A program made the translations under genes and the position numbers. Shown here piece after piece: positions 1 to 8,244 of a stretch of 64,000 bases of DNA (its first letter is position 1; each line of letters starts with the position of its first letter). The notes beneath the pieces were generated by a model that was given only the letters and a program-made list of their open reading frames with translations, was not told the origin of the DNA and ran no database searches. The DNA comes from CAZNXJ01 sp964577115 (GTDB lineage Bacteria; Planctomycetota; Planctomycetia; Pirellulales; Pirellulaceae): positions 1 through 64,000 of the forward strand of contig CAZNXJ010000021.1 of NCBI GenBank assembly GCA_964577115.1, written 5' to 3'.

Positions 1-811
1 CCCACAAGTCATCCCCTCGGTTTTCAACCCAAGTGGGTTCGGTCCTCCACGCAGTATAACCCGCGCTTCAACCTGCTCATGGGTAGATCACGCAGTTTCG
101 CGTCTACCACCCGTGACCAACATCGCCCTATTCAGACTCGGTTTCCCTGAGGCTTCGGCCCGGAAGGCCTTAACCAAGCCACGAACGGTAACTCGCCGGA
201 TCATTATGCAAAAGGCACGCCGTCACACGTGAGACAAAGTCCCATAGTGCTCCGACCGCTTGTAGGCGTCATGGTTTCAGGTTCACTTTCCTCCCCTAAC
301 CGGGGTTCTTCCCATCTTTCAGTCGCCCTACTGAGTTCACTATCGGTCGTCAGAGAGTATTTAGCCTTACGGGATGGTCCCCGCAGATTCAGTCGGGGTT
401 TCACGTGACCCGACCTACTCAGGTACCTTTCGAGAGGCGGTATGATTTTCGCTTACGGGACTGTCACCCTCTATGGTCGGACTTTCCTGAACCGTTCTGC
501 TAATCAACCGCTTTGTAACTCTCATGTGAAAGGCCCTACAACCCCGCCGAGGAAAACCTCAGCGGTTTGGGCTCTTCCCCGTTCGCTCGCCACTACTGAG
601 GGAATCGAGTTTTCTTTCTACTCCTCCGGTTACTTAGATGTTTCAGTTCACCGGGTTTGCTGTCACACACCTATGGATTCAGTGTGGACCAAATCGGGAA
701 TCCCGGGATCAACGTTCGTTTGTCAACTCCCCCAGGCTTTTCGCAGACTTCCACGCCCTTCATCGCCTTCTGACGCCAAGACATCCCCCATGCGCCCTTA
801 GTAGCTTGGCC
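1..811 (-). rRNA. 23S ribosomal RNA, 5' portion (partial)
   Basis: Read on the minus strand, the sequence matches the 5' third of bacterial 23S rRNA. The mature 5' end is recognisable near 811 (GGCCAAGC, equivalent to GGUUAAGC of E. coli). It is followed by the conserved block with GATGTCTTGGCGTCAGAAGG, the GAACTGAAACATCTAAGTA segment and the CAGTAGTGGCGAGCGAACGG segment. At the window edge it reaches GGGATGACTTGTGGG, which corresponds to roughly E. coli position 770. The remaining two thirds of the gene and any 5S gene lie outside. The exact 5' nucleotide is inferred by alignment to memory and could be off by a few bases. Confidence 0.97.
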
Positions 812-1293
812 ACCACTATTCAAAACTCGCGTTTCAAACTCTCACCACAAGGCCCATCACCTTGCAGCACACACATCGCACGAGTGACCGTACGATGCCA
901 GGCCAAGTACCACGCCGCTCCCACTCGAAGCCTCCCAAAAGGAAGCCCGCGATCCGTTCTGGAGCGGCGATGTAACGATAGCTCAAACTTTCATACTACT
1001 GCTAACTCGCACCCCAAAGGGCACTCGCCAGCAGTTAGCGCTACCGGGAATCTCGGACCCAGGACCGCCCGAAGGCCGCCCTGCATCCGTCAGATGCCAT
1101 CTACTCGCAAAACCAAATTGCCAAAGATCTACCTTGACGAGCAACCTCGCCAAGCCGCCCCGAGAGGCAGGAGACACGCTCGACAACAACACACCGAGCC
1201 CGTCTCCCAACTCTCGGACAAAAACACCGCTCGCCAGCCTCACCCAGCAATCCTGCCGAGCACCCTAACTTCCGGCGAAGCGACAAGGAGCCA

Positions 1294-1322
1294 AATCTAA
1301 CGCTTCATTACGAAGCTGTCAA
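1294..1322 (-). promoter_or_regulatory. Candidate internal sigma70-type promoter upstream of 23S
   Basis: On the minus strand TTGACA (1322-1317) is followed after 17 nt by TAGATT (1299-1294). The -35 is a perfect consensus and the -10 has two mismatches. It sits about 480 bp upstream of the mature 23S 5' end, inside the spacer. It could give 23S its own extra start. The equivalent position in the second repeat copy reads TTGCTA, so only one copy has the full -35. Confidence 0.35.
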
Positions 1323-1478
1323 CCGCTCCTAAACTGGATCATTTTTTCATGACCCCTGATGGGCAGCTCACCTGAAATCCTGCGAGCCACTGGATAGCGA
1401 CGGCCACTTGCCGGTCACGTTTCCATCAGTGTTGCAGAAGCCATTTTCGTGATCTTCCGCAACTCGTCAATAGGCCTC
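1320..1478 (-). repeat. Spacer repeat copy A (imperfect direct repeat)
   Basis: This segment matches 1658-1818 over about 160 nt with scattered substitutions. Shared blocks include CAACCGCTCCT, CTGATGGGCAGCTC, GAAATCCTGCGAGCCACTGG and GGTCACGTTTCCATCAG. It contains a T-rich imperfect hairpin (GGATCAT...ATGACC) at the place where copy B has a perfect one, so structure seems to be kept while sequence varies. Offset between copies is about 338-340 nt. Confidence 0.75.
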
Positions 1479-1657
1479 CAACCACCTCTCAAAACTTTTT
1501 TGTCGCTCTCGAATCGCCCGGCAAAACTCACCCGAAACGACCCGCAGCGACTCGCTCACCAACCCTCCTCGCCATTCACCAGGAAACCAACGTTCCCGCA
1601 TGGCCGGTGGCCGATTTGCGACAAGGAGGGAAGCTTACCGCATTCGGCGAATGCTAG

Positions 1658-1818
1658 CAACCGCTCCTCGAACCGAATCACATTTTTTTGTGATTCCCTG
1701 ATGGGCAGCTCGCTTGAAATCCTGCGAGCCACTGGATAGCGACCACGTTTCGCGGTCACGTTTCCATCAGCGTTGCGAGGGACATTCTCGCGATCTTTGG
1801 CAGCTCGTCAACAGGCCT
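1658..1818 (-). repeat. Spacer repeat copy B (imperfect direct repeat)
   Basis: Second copy of the repeat at 1320-1478. It carries a perfect 8-bp hairpin (GAATCACA / TGTGATTC) and a second stem (GACCACG / CGCGGTC, with one G-U pair in the RNA). The copies lie in direct orientation, which fits a tandem duplication of an rRNA-spacer module, perhaps a processing or antitermination element. The function is not visible from sequence. Confidence 0.75.
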
Positions 1819-2008
1819 TCGATCACTTGCCAGACAAATTTTCTGGCGGCCCGCTGCGAGCTCCCCACGCGTCCCAAAAGGGCTCGCGTTTCCCGAACAC
1901 TCCGGCCGCTTGCCGCCTGCCGAAACCCTGCTCGGCAGGCCGCCCAGCCAGCGCCGGTACGCTCAAGGCGACCACCGGTTCGAGAGCGTCACTTGCGAAA
2001 CGGCTCAG

Positions 2009-2081
2009 TGGAGCCGATCGGACTTGAACCGACGACCCTCGGCTTGCAAAGCCGATGCTCTCCCAACTGAGCTACGGCCCC
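2009..2081 (-). tRNA. tRNA-Ala (anticodon TGC)
   Basis: The minus-strand sequence folds as a 73-nt cloverleaf. The acceptor stem is GGGGCCG/CGGCTCC with discriminator A, the D arm is GCTCAGTTGGGAGAGC, the anticodon loop carries TGC, and the T arm contains TTCAAGT. CCA is not encoded. It lies 12 nt downstream of tRNA-Ile, the classic Ile-Ala pair of rRNA spacers. Confidence 0.97.
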
Positions 2082-2093
2082 CTTTTTCCGCAG

Positions 2094-2167
2094 TGGGCGC
2101 ACGAAGATTCGAACTTCGGACCTCGTCGTTATCAGCGACGCGCTCTAACCAACTGAGCTATGCGCCC
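2094..2167 (-). tRNA. tRNA-Ile (anticodon GAT)
   Basis: The minus-strand sequence folds as a 74-nt cloverleaf. The acceptor stem is GGGCGCA paired with TGCGCCC, the discriminator is A, the anticodon loop CTGATAA carries GAT, and the T loop is TTCGAAT. It is the first RNA of the transcription unit tRNA-Ile, tRNA-Ala, 23S. Nothing resembling 16S rRNA precedes it. Confidence 0.97.
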
Positions 2168-2191
2168 TCAGGAACCGTTTCGCAGCGAGCC

Positions 2192-2219
2192 ATTGTAAAT
2201 GGCTGGGCCCGGCTGTCAA
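2192..2219 (-). promoter_or_regulatory. rRNA/tRNA operon promoter P2
   Basis: On the minus strand TTGACA (2219-2214) is followed after 16 nt by TACAAT (2197-2192), close to the sigma70 consensus. The -10 lies 24 nt upstream of the mature tRNA-Ile 5' end. This would start a transcript containing tRNA-Ile, tRNA-Ala and 23S without 16S. Confidence 0.7.
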
Positions 2220-2279
2220 AGGTGGTTCCACCGGTCTGCCGAACGTTTCCCCTGGGTTGGCTCGGCCCCGGTCTCTCGG

Positions 2280-2307
2280 ATTATACTCCGCCCCGCGCCG
2301 CCGTCAC
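2280..2307 (-). promoter_or_regulatory. rRNA/tRNA operon promoter P1 (candidate)
   Basis: On the minus strand a perfect TATAAT (2285-2280) is preceded after 16 nt by GTGACG (2307-2302). It lies about 88 bp upstream of P2, a tandem layout common for rRNA operons. The -35 is weak (4 of 6 matches), so confidence is lower than for P2. Confidence 0.45.
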
Positions 2308-2541
2308 CGGGCCTCAGGTGGTCAGCGTCGCTCGCCGGGTCGCGACCCCTCTACCATCGGCCGAGAAATGGGCAAACTAGAGCCGATTTCGGCGATCCGC
2401 ACGCGCGATTTGGCCGTAAATTCGTCATGACCGCGCACGTCGGGTCCGAAATTGATAGAGAAGGTAGTTTGTCCGCCACAACGCAGCGCCGACTCCGCTC
2501 GTCGGTAGGCGATTCTTAGCTCACTCGAGGAAGCAAAGCCC

Positions 2542-4431
2542 ATGCGACGCACCGCCTCTCGACTCCTGTTCGCCTCGGGACTTTCCCTGGCTATGTGGAG
2601 CCAGACGCAAGCGGCTGACAAGCCGACCGTTGATTTTGCGCTCCAGCTGGCCCCCATCCAAAACGAGGTCGATTACGATCGCCCCTCGGAGGCCGACGCC
2701 AAGAACTGCTCGATCGACGCCGAATCGGACGGCGAGACGACAAGCTGGGTGGTACGCAGCCCGAGCGGCACGATTCTCCGCAAATTCCAAGACACCAACG
2801 GAGACAACAAGGTCGACCGCTGGTGCTACTTCAAAGACGGCATCGAAACGTATCGCGATATCGATTCCGACCACAACGGCAAGGCCGACCAGTACCGGTG
2901 GCTCGGCACCGCCGGTACGCGCTGGGGCGTCGACGACAACGAGGACGGCCGCATCGACTATTGGAAGTCGATTTCGCCCGAGGAAGTTTCGGCGGAAGTC
3001 ATTGCCGCGCTGCGTGATCGCGACGCCCAGCGCTTCGCACGCCTCGTGCTGAGCAAAGACGAGCTGCAAACGCTGGGGCTCGGCCAGACCACGGCGGAGG
3101 ACATCGAGCGAAAAATCACGTCGGCCATCGCGGATTTCGCCGAGCTCGCTCGCAGCCAGACGGCGGTCGGCCCGAAGTCGCAATGGATCCACTTCGGTGG
3201 CAGCCGGCCCGGCGTCATTCCCGCCGGCACCGAAGGCTCGACCAAGGACGTGTACCTTTACGACAACGTCTCCGCGATCGTTGACACCGAAGGCAAGCAC
3301 GCGCAGATCGCCGTCGGGCAGCTCGTCCGTGTGGGCGAGGCGTGGCGGCTCATCGACTTGCCCGCCAACCTCGTGGAAGGGGAGGTCAACGGTTATTTCT
3401 TCCAGGCGTCGCTGAAGACGGCGCCCATGACCACGGCCGATGGGCTCCAGATCGACGAGTCGGTGCAGCGGCTGATCACCGATCTGGACGTCGTGGATAA
3501 GCAGCTCGCCGCCGCCGCCCAAAAAGACGCCGCTCGACTGCACGCCAAGCGTGCCGACCTGCTGGAAAGCCTCGCCAATGCCGCGAAAACCCCGGACGAA
3601 CGCGCGATTTGGATCCGCCAGTTCGCCGACACCGTCAGCGCCGCAGTCCAGACCGGCGCGTATCCCGAAGGCCTCGAACGGCTCGAAAAGTTCATGGAAA
3701 CGCTGGCGGGCGGTAACGGCAAGGAGCAGTTGGCGTATGTGAAGTTCGCGTACCTGTCGGCCGAGTACGGGCAGCAGGCGCAGGATCCCGACGCCGATTA
3801 CCTAAAAGTCCAGGAAAATTGGCTCGCCAAGCTCGAGCAATACGTCGAAGAGTTCCCGGACAGCCCGGATGCCGCCCAGGCGATGCTCCAGATCGCCATT
3901 GCCGAAGAATTCGCCGGCAAGGAGAAGGAGGCGGCCGAGTGGTACACGAAGATCGCCACGGAATTCCCCGAAAGCCCGATGGCTCCCAAGGCCGCCGGAG
4001 CGAAGCGGCGGCTCGAACTGGTCGGCAAGCCGATGACGCTCAAGGGCAAAACCATCGACGGCCGAGCGTTCGATCTGGCCGCCTACAAAGGCAAGACGGT
4101 GGTCATCCACTACTGGGCAACCTGGTGCGAGCCGTGCAAGCAGGACATGGCTCTCCTCAAGCAGCTCGCCGACAAATACGGCAAACAGGGCCTCGCGATC
4201 GTCGGGGTGAACCTGGATAGCGATGCCGAGAGTCTCCGGGCGTACCTGGCGTCGAATCGGCCGGCGTGGCATCACGTGCGTGAGCCCGAAGGGCTGGACG
4301 GCCCGCTGGCCAACGAAATGGGCATCCTCACGCTACCCACGATGCTGCTGGTCGACAAGAACGGCCGCGTCGTCCATCGGAACCTGCACTCCGGGGAGGT
4401 GGAACAGGAAGTCGCGAAACTGCTCCGCTAA
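2542..4431 (+). CDS. Secreted thioredoxin-fold (TlpA/ResA-like) protein with calcium-loop-like repeats
   Basis: The 629-aa product has an N-terminal signal peptide (residues 1-24, ending TQA-A), so it should act in the periplasm. Three acidic loops of the DxNxD kind follow at about residues 84, 106 and 131 (DTNGDNKVD, DIDSDHNGKAD, DDNEDGRID). They resemble EF-hand or thrombospondin-3 calcium loops. A middle region of about residues 290-480 looks helical, with a TPR-like stretch near its end. The C-terminal 140 residues form a TlpA-type redoxin with the active site WCEPC (Cys529 and Cys532) and the cis-Pro segment LTLPT. The likely role is thiol-disulfide exchange in the envelope; the substrate is unknown. 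The ATG is supported by GAGGA about 11 nt upstream. A strong hairpin follows the stop. Confidence 0.85.
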   Translation: MRRTASRLLFASGLSLAMWSQTQAADKPTVDFALQLAPIQNEVDYDRPSEADAKNCSIDAESDGETTSWVVRSPSGTILRKFQDTNGDNKVDRWCYFKDGIETYRDIDSDHNGKADQYRWLGTAGTRWGVDDNEDGRIDYWKSISPEEVSAEVIAALRDRDAQRFARLVLSKDELQTLGLGQTTAEDIERKITSAIADFAELARSQTAVGPKSQWIHFGGSRPGVIPAGTEGSTKDVYLYDNVSAIVDTEGKHAQIAVGQLVRVGEAWRLIDLPANLVEGEVNGYFFQASLKTAPMTTADGLQIDESVQRLITDLDVVDKQLAAAAQKDAARLHAKRADLLESLANAAKTPDERAIWIRQFADTVSAAVQTGAYPEGLERLEKFMETLAGGNGKEQLAYVKFAYLSAEYGQQAQDPDADYLKVQENWLAKLEQYVEEFPDSPDAAQAMLQIAIAEEFAGKEKEAAEWYTKIATEFPESPMAPKAAGAKRRLELVGKPMTLKGKTIDGRAFDLAAYKGKTVVIHYWATWCEPCKQDMALLKQLADKYGKQGLAIVGVNLDSDAESLRAYLASNRPAWHHVREPEGLDGPLANEMGILTLPTMLLVDKNGRVVHRNLHSGEVEQEVAKLLR

Positions 4432-4457
4432 CTCCTTTGAGGCGAATCGCGTCGTCA

Positions 4458-4486
4458 GCCGGTGCCGCAAGCGAAGCGGCACCGGC
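4458..4486 (+). terminator. Hairpin downstream of the redoxin gene
   Basis: A perfect 11-bp stem (GCCGGTGCCGC / GCGGCACCGGC) with loop AAGCGAA begins 27 nt after the stop codon. There is no clear U-tract, so it may be a terminator without a tail or an mRNA 3' stabiliser. The flanking intergenic DNA (4432-4867) shows nothing else I can name. Confidence 0.4.
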
Positions 4487-4867
4487 GCGGGCCCCGAGAG
4501 ACTTCTTCCCATGCGCCTCCTCGGCCACCGAAACCGCGCGGCCGGAAAGGAGTTGGGAAAATTTGACCGAGCCATTTGTAAGTTTTTCTCTTCTTCCGGG
4601 TGTCCTGGCACGCCGCTTCGCGGGCCGGCTCTCTCCTTCGACACCCAATTCTCCGAGAAAATCAGCGATTTCTCGGATTTTCTTTCAAGAATCGGCGGCG
4701 ACCGCCCGATTGGCACGCCGCTCGCTTAAGGCTCCCGCTTGAAACCGTGGGATCCAAGGACGGATCTCCGCATGGCAGCTCGTTCGGCAGTGGCTGCATC
4801 GCGAGGCGCTGGATGCGCTTCGGGTGTTCTTCGGCCGAGCTGCGAAGGGAATCGTGGAGCGCCTGGA

Positions 4868-5155
4868 ATGTTCAATCTGCCGCCCGATGGGTTGGTTTTC
4901 TGGATTACGCTGGTGCTGAGTGTGTTGAGCGGTGCCAGCATGATTGGAGCTTTCCGATGCCGGGAAGCGGTTGCCGGCGTCTATTTTCAGCGGATTTTCG
5001 TGTGCTGCCTGGTCGGAACCGGCGCTGCGACCATGTTCGCTCTCTCGCTGCACAATAGCTGCTGGCTGAGCTGCGCTGTCTCCTGTGCGTGCCAATGCGT
5101 TGGCGCGACAATCGATTTCGGCCGCCAACCGGCAAAGTCGCCCGCCGTCATCTAA
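4868..5155 (+). CDS. Small multi-pass membrane protein, function unknown
   Basis: The predicted product is 95 aa. It has three hydrophobic segments: about residues 9-28, 40-60 and 62-80, the last Cys-rich. It ends with a short polar tail. I chose the internal ATG at 4868 because GGAG lies 8 nt upstream, and because the sequence before it in the same frame is arginine-rich and unlike protein. The hydrophobic pattern and the good ribosome site argue for a real gene, although there is no domain I can name. It is isolated, with non-coding DNA on both sides. Confidence 0.55.
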   Translation: MFNLPPDGLVFWITLVLSVLSGASMIGAFRCREAVAGVYFQRIFVCCLVGTGAATMFALSLHNSCWLSCAVSCACQCVGATIDFGRQPAKSPAVI

Positions 5156-5988
5156 CGCCCCGTCAACCGAGCCTGATCGCGGCGCCGAGGTTCTGCCTGA
5201 ACCCCAGGGGCAGGCTGCGCGACCGGCCACGGATCACGGGGGAAGCAGAGCCCGAAAGCGTCCGTCGGAAAGCTCGCCTTCCACGATCCTGCCGTTCCCC
5301 GGGCCAGCCATCCTGCGGCCGGCCCGAAGGCGCGCGTGCATGCGTGCCGTTGACATCCGCCACCATTTTGAGAGCCCCACACGCCAGGAAGCGGTGGCCG
5401 GCTGGCGTGCAGCGCTGCGGCGCGTTCATCACGTCTCCGTCCGGGGCGACCGCGTTCAAACGTCTCGCGCAGCGCGCTTGGGTGGGCAAATTCGCGTGCC
5501 AGATGCTGGGAAATGGCGGAAAGTTTTCCGGTTGAGCGATCTTTGGCGCGCGGAAAATCGCGTTGCGAAACGGCTTTTCGTTGCTCCAACAGCGGTTCGC
5601 GCACAAGCGGCAAGTTCCATTCTGAACGCAACTTACGCATAGCCGTTACACCCCTCGAAGCGGGCCTGATCCGGAAGACCGGCAAAATCGAAAAAAACCT
5701 ACCCTTCCTCGCCGGTCGAGACCGACAAGTAATATCGGGCAGTCCATGACGGACCGCCGGGTTGCGCAGGGGGGCCCGCAGCAACCGATCGCGCCGCCAG
5801 CGTTGGCAGAGGGCGCGATGCCCTCCTGCTATCCCGCCCGACCGGCCTGCTCCATCGACCGATCCACCCCGCATTGCTTCGTTCGCCAGTCAGGCCATCC
5901 AGCGGCTCTCCGGAGGGCGGGAGCCGGCTGGAACGGTGCCGGCGGAGCGATCTATCAGAGCGTTCAGGAGTTTTCCAGGAGGGGACCC
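5156..5988. other. Intergenic region, no gene recognised
   Basis: About 830 bases upstream of the BON-domain gene. Open frames exist on both strands, but their translations are Arg/Pro-rich with no recognisable motif and look like GC-driven chance frames. I see no RNA gene and no convincing promoter. The ribosome site AGGAGGGG at 5977-5984 belongs to the next gene. Confidence 0.5.
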
Positions 5989-7107
5989 ATGCGACGAGTT
6001 GTAGTTGGACTGGCGATCACATTTGGGACCCTCGCACCATCGTGGTTGCGAGCGGATGATCAACAGATCGCTCAGGAAATTGTCGAGAAACTGAAGGCTC
6101 ATCAGAGCCAGGGCGAGCTGCGCGGCTTCAACATCGACCTGCAGGTCGATCAGGGAACGGTGCTTCTCACCGGGCAGGTGGCCGACGAGCGGCAGCAGCA
6201 ATTGGCCCTCGAGGTGGCTCGCCGAGCCGCCGGCGTGAAGCAGGTCGTGAACGATCTGACCGTGGCGCAGGACGCCAGCGAACCCGGCCCGCGCCGTTTC
6301 GCCCTGAGCGAAATCACGCGGCTTAAGCTGATGCCCGAACGCGACGCGGATGCCGAACGGCCGCAGTCGCGCAACCTGCTGTCGGCCCTCCGCCGCGGCT
6401 CGCGCGACGAAGCCCCTCGGAAACCCGCGACGCAGATCATGCAGACGTCGGCGCATGAGCCGGTGGACGAGCTCGAAATGAGCGAAAGCGACGAGCGGAT
6501 CGCGCAGCAGATCTTCCAGCGGCTTGAAAAGTACAAGAAAAACGGCCAGCTCCAGGGCTTCCAGCTCGACCTGAAGGTCGAAGACGGCTCGGTATGGCTC
6601 GAAGGCTACGTCTCCACGCCCGAACAGAAGCGGCTGACCCTCGAGATGGCTCGCCGTATCCCCGGCGTGACCCAGGTGGTCGATGTGATCCGCGTGGAAT
6701 CGACGCGCGGCCGTAACTCGAAGGTCATCCCGGTGTCGTCGGAAACGGCGTCCCATACGGTGCCCGCGACGCTCGATCCGGCCGGGGCCGTTCCGCTGTC
6801 GCCGGCTCCCGCCGTCGGCGTCCCGGTCGATGGCTACATGGCCACGCCGGTCCCCATCGCTCAGCATTATCCGAGTGGCGGGGTGGCTCCGGTTCGCTAT
6901 GACCAGCCGTACATGCCGGGCTACGCGTGGCCGACCTACGCGGCGTACCCGAACTATGCTGCCGTCACCTACCCCCGCCAGTACTCGCCAGCCGCCTGGC
7001 CGTACATCGGTCCGTTCTACCCCTACCCGCAGGTTCCGCTCGGCTGGCGTAAAGTCACGCTCGAATGGGACGACGGATGGTGGCACCTCGACTTCTGCGA
7101 GAAGTAA
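5989..7107 (+). CDS. Secreted protein with two BON domains and a Pro/Tyr-rich tail
   Basis: The 372-aa product starts with a signal peptide (residues 1-21, cleaved before DDQQ). Two BON domains follow at about residues 22-90 and 165-235, each with the pattern GxVxLxGxV...A...GVxxVxxxxxV. BON domains bind phospholipid membranes or surfaces and occur in OsmY and in secretins. The last 110 residues are rich in Pro, Tyr and Ala and probably form a flexible surface-exposed tail ending in a Trp-rich segment. The start at 5989 is fixed by the AGGAGGGG ribosome site. The same frame is open 243 bases further upstream, but that part has no signal sequence. A terminator follows at 7139. Confidence 0.85.
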   Translation: MRRVVVGLAITFGTLAPSWLRADDQQIAQEIVEKLKAHQSQGELRGFNIDLQVDQGTVLLTGQVADERQQQLALEVARRAAGVKQVVNDLTVAQDASEPGPRRFALSEITRLKLMPERDADAERPQSRNLLSALRRGSRDEAPRKPATQIMQTSAHEPVDELEMSESDERIAQQIFQRLEKYKKNGQLQGFQLDLKVEDGSVWLEGYVSTPEQKRLTLEMARRIPGVTQVVDVIRVESTRGRNSKVIPVSSETASHTVPATLDPAGAVPLSPAPAVGVPVDGYMATPVPIAQHYPSGGVAPVRYDQPYMPGYAWPTYAAYPNYAAVTYPRQYSPAAWPYIGPFYPYPQVPLGWRKVTLEWDDGWWHLDFCEK

Positions 7108-7138
7108 CTCCGCCCATGCTCTGAAAGTCCAGCCTGCG

Positions 7139-7163
7139 AAGCCCCCGCCGACAACGGGGGCTT
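7139..7163 (+). terminator. Rho-independent terminator of the BON-domain gene
   Basis: A 9-bp stem (AAGCCCCCG / CGGGGGCTT) with a 7-nt loop is followed by a T-rich stretch TGTGCTTTCTT. It begins 32 nt after the stop codon. The rest of the 7108-7545 intergenic region shows no gene. Confidence 0.8.
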
Positions 7164-7545
7164 TGTGCTTTCTTGCCCGAGCATTTCTCCGGGGGAAGTT
7201 TTTCGCTTTTGGATGCGAAGACCGGGCCGCCAGAGAGCCGTTTGGCACGGCCTGGGGCCGCTGGCGCGGACGATCGGCGAGGCGGTAGAGAAGGGCGACC
7301 ATGAAGCGCAACTCGCGAGCGCCAAGGAGTTTCCAACGCCGAGACGTGCCGAGCATCAGGCGTGATAGGCGAGCCGGAGGGCGTTGAACCGCCGCTCGCA
7401 GGAACTATTTCCCGAAGAACCGGAAAATTCCGCAAGTTCCGCCCAACTTAACACGATAAGTAGGATTGGAATCTCGCAACTGCACCAGCAGGAGTCCGGT
7501 AAGAGCCCACCGGCCTCCGGTGATCGTTTGGGTCGAGGAAATCCC

Positions 7546-8121
7546 ATGTCGCGAAAACTCACTGCCTGGCTGCTGTGCTCCTCGCTCGCAATAGCGACGC
7601 TCAGTGGCATCGGATGCGTCGGCATCACCGCCGGTAACGACTTTGGTCTGGTCGGGGTGCCGATCCCCGTCAGCCCGTACTTCCAGAAGCTCGAAGAGGA
7701 CCAGGCGTGGAATCAGGAACGCTATAAACGCGTCCCGATTCTCGGGCCGATCACCGCGGGTGGCCCCGCTGTGGCGCTCGATCCGCCAAGCGACGACGAG
7801 GTCATGCGCGCCTTTGAGGCAGCAAACCCCGTCCAAGGCGGCTTGCCATTCCTGCACGAAGTGCAAATCAACAACGTCCGGATCGTGAAGGACAAGATCG
7901 CCGATTATGTCGATCCACCGCGGTTCATCCCGCTGATCGGCCCCGCGCAGCTCCACCACGCTCACTACAAGTGCACGATCTACTACACAAAGATCACGCG
8001 CGTGGGCTGGCCGATTCCGTACACGGTCAAGGACGAGGACGCTCGGGAAGTGATCTACATCGATCACAACCACTTCCACATGGTGGGCAACGTCGATACC
8101 GGTGCGAGCAGCCCCTACTAG
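7546..8121 (+). CDS. Lipoprotein of unknown function
   Basis: The 191-aa product has a type II signal peptide with lipobox LSGIGC, so Cys26 should be lipidated. The mature part includes a conserved-looking segment, about residues 105-185, with many His, Tyr and Asp residues (for example HHAHYKC and YIDHNHFHMVG), which could bind metal. I do not recognise a named family; proteins of this look occur in planctomycetes. The ATG at 7546 is chosen because GAGGA precedes it by 6 nt and it starts the signal peptide; the longer frame upstream is not signal-like. It is convergent with the next gene and shares a bidirectional terminator. Confidence 0.8.
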   Translation: MSRKLTAWLLCSSLAIATLSGIGCVGITAGNDFGLVGVPIPVSPYFQKLEEDQAWNQERYKRVPILGPITAGGPAVALDPPSDDEVMRAFEAANPVQGGLPFLHEVQINNVRIVKDKIADYVDPPRFIPLIGPAQLHHAHYKCTIYYTKITRVGWPIPYTVKDEDAREVIYIDHNHFHMVGNVDTGASSPY

Positions 8122-8172
8122 GATAGCAAGCGGCCCTCGGCGCCGGTCCGATCACCGGGCTCGTGCAAGTAC

Positions 8173-8214
8173 AAAAAAAAACACGGCCGGCAGCGTCATG
8201 GCTGCCGGCCGTGT
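8173..8214. terminator. Bidirectional terminator between convergent genes
   Basis: A 13-bp perfect stem (ACACGGCCGGCAG at 8181-8193, CTGCCGGCCGTGT at 8202-8214) with an 8-nt loop is flanked by an A8 run on the left and TGCATTT on the right. For the minus-strand gene the A-run gives a strong U-tract. It serves the DUF1559 gene best and the lipoprotein gene more weakly. Confidence 0.88.
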
Positions 8215-8244
8215 TGCATTTCTTGCGAGTCGCGGTGCGGCCGG

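Larger units (their letters stand above)
812..2008 (-). other. Spacer between tRNA-Ala and 23S rRNA
   Basis: This roughly 1.2 kb stretch is the transcribed spacer between tRNA-Ala and 23S rRNA. I see no convincing reading frame in it. It holds an imperfect tandem duplication (listed separately) and a promoter-like element near 1294-1322. The part from 812 to 1290 shows nothing else I can name. RNase III processing stems for the 23S precursor are expected here, but the pairing partner downstream of 23S is outside the window. Confidence 0.7.

Noticed and set aside
2168..2541. Remnant of 16S rRNA 3' end upstream of tRNA-Ile
   Set aside because: AAAGGTGG on the plus strand resembles the anti-Shine-Dalgarno complement by chance; flanking 16S sequence is absent and promoters occupy the space.
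5890..7356. Long minus-strand open frame antisense to the BON-domain gene
   Set aside because: It mirrors the codon pattern of the plus-strand gene, has Arg/His-rich composition and no signal, motif or ribosome site.
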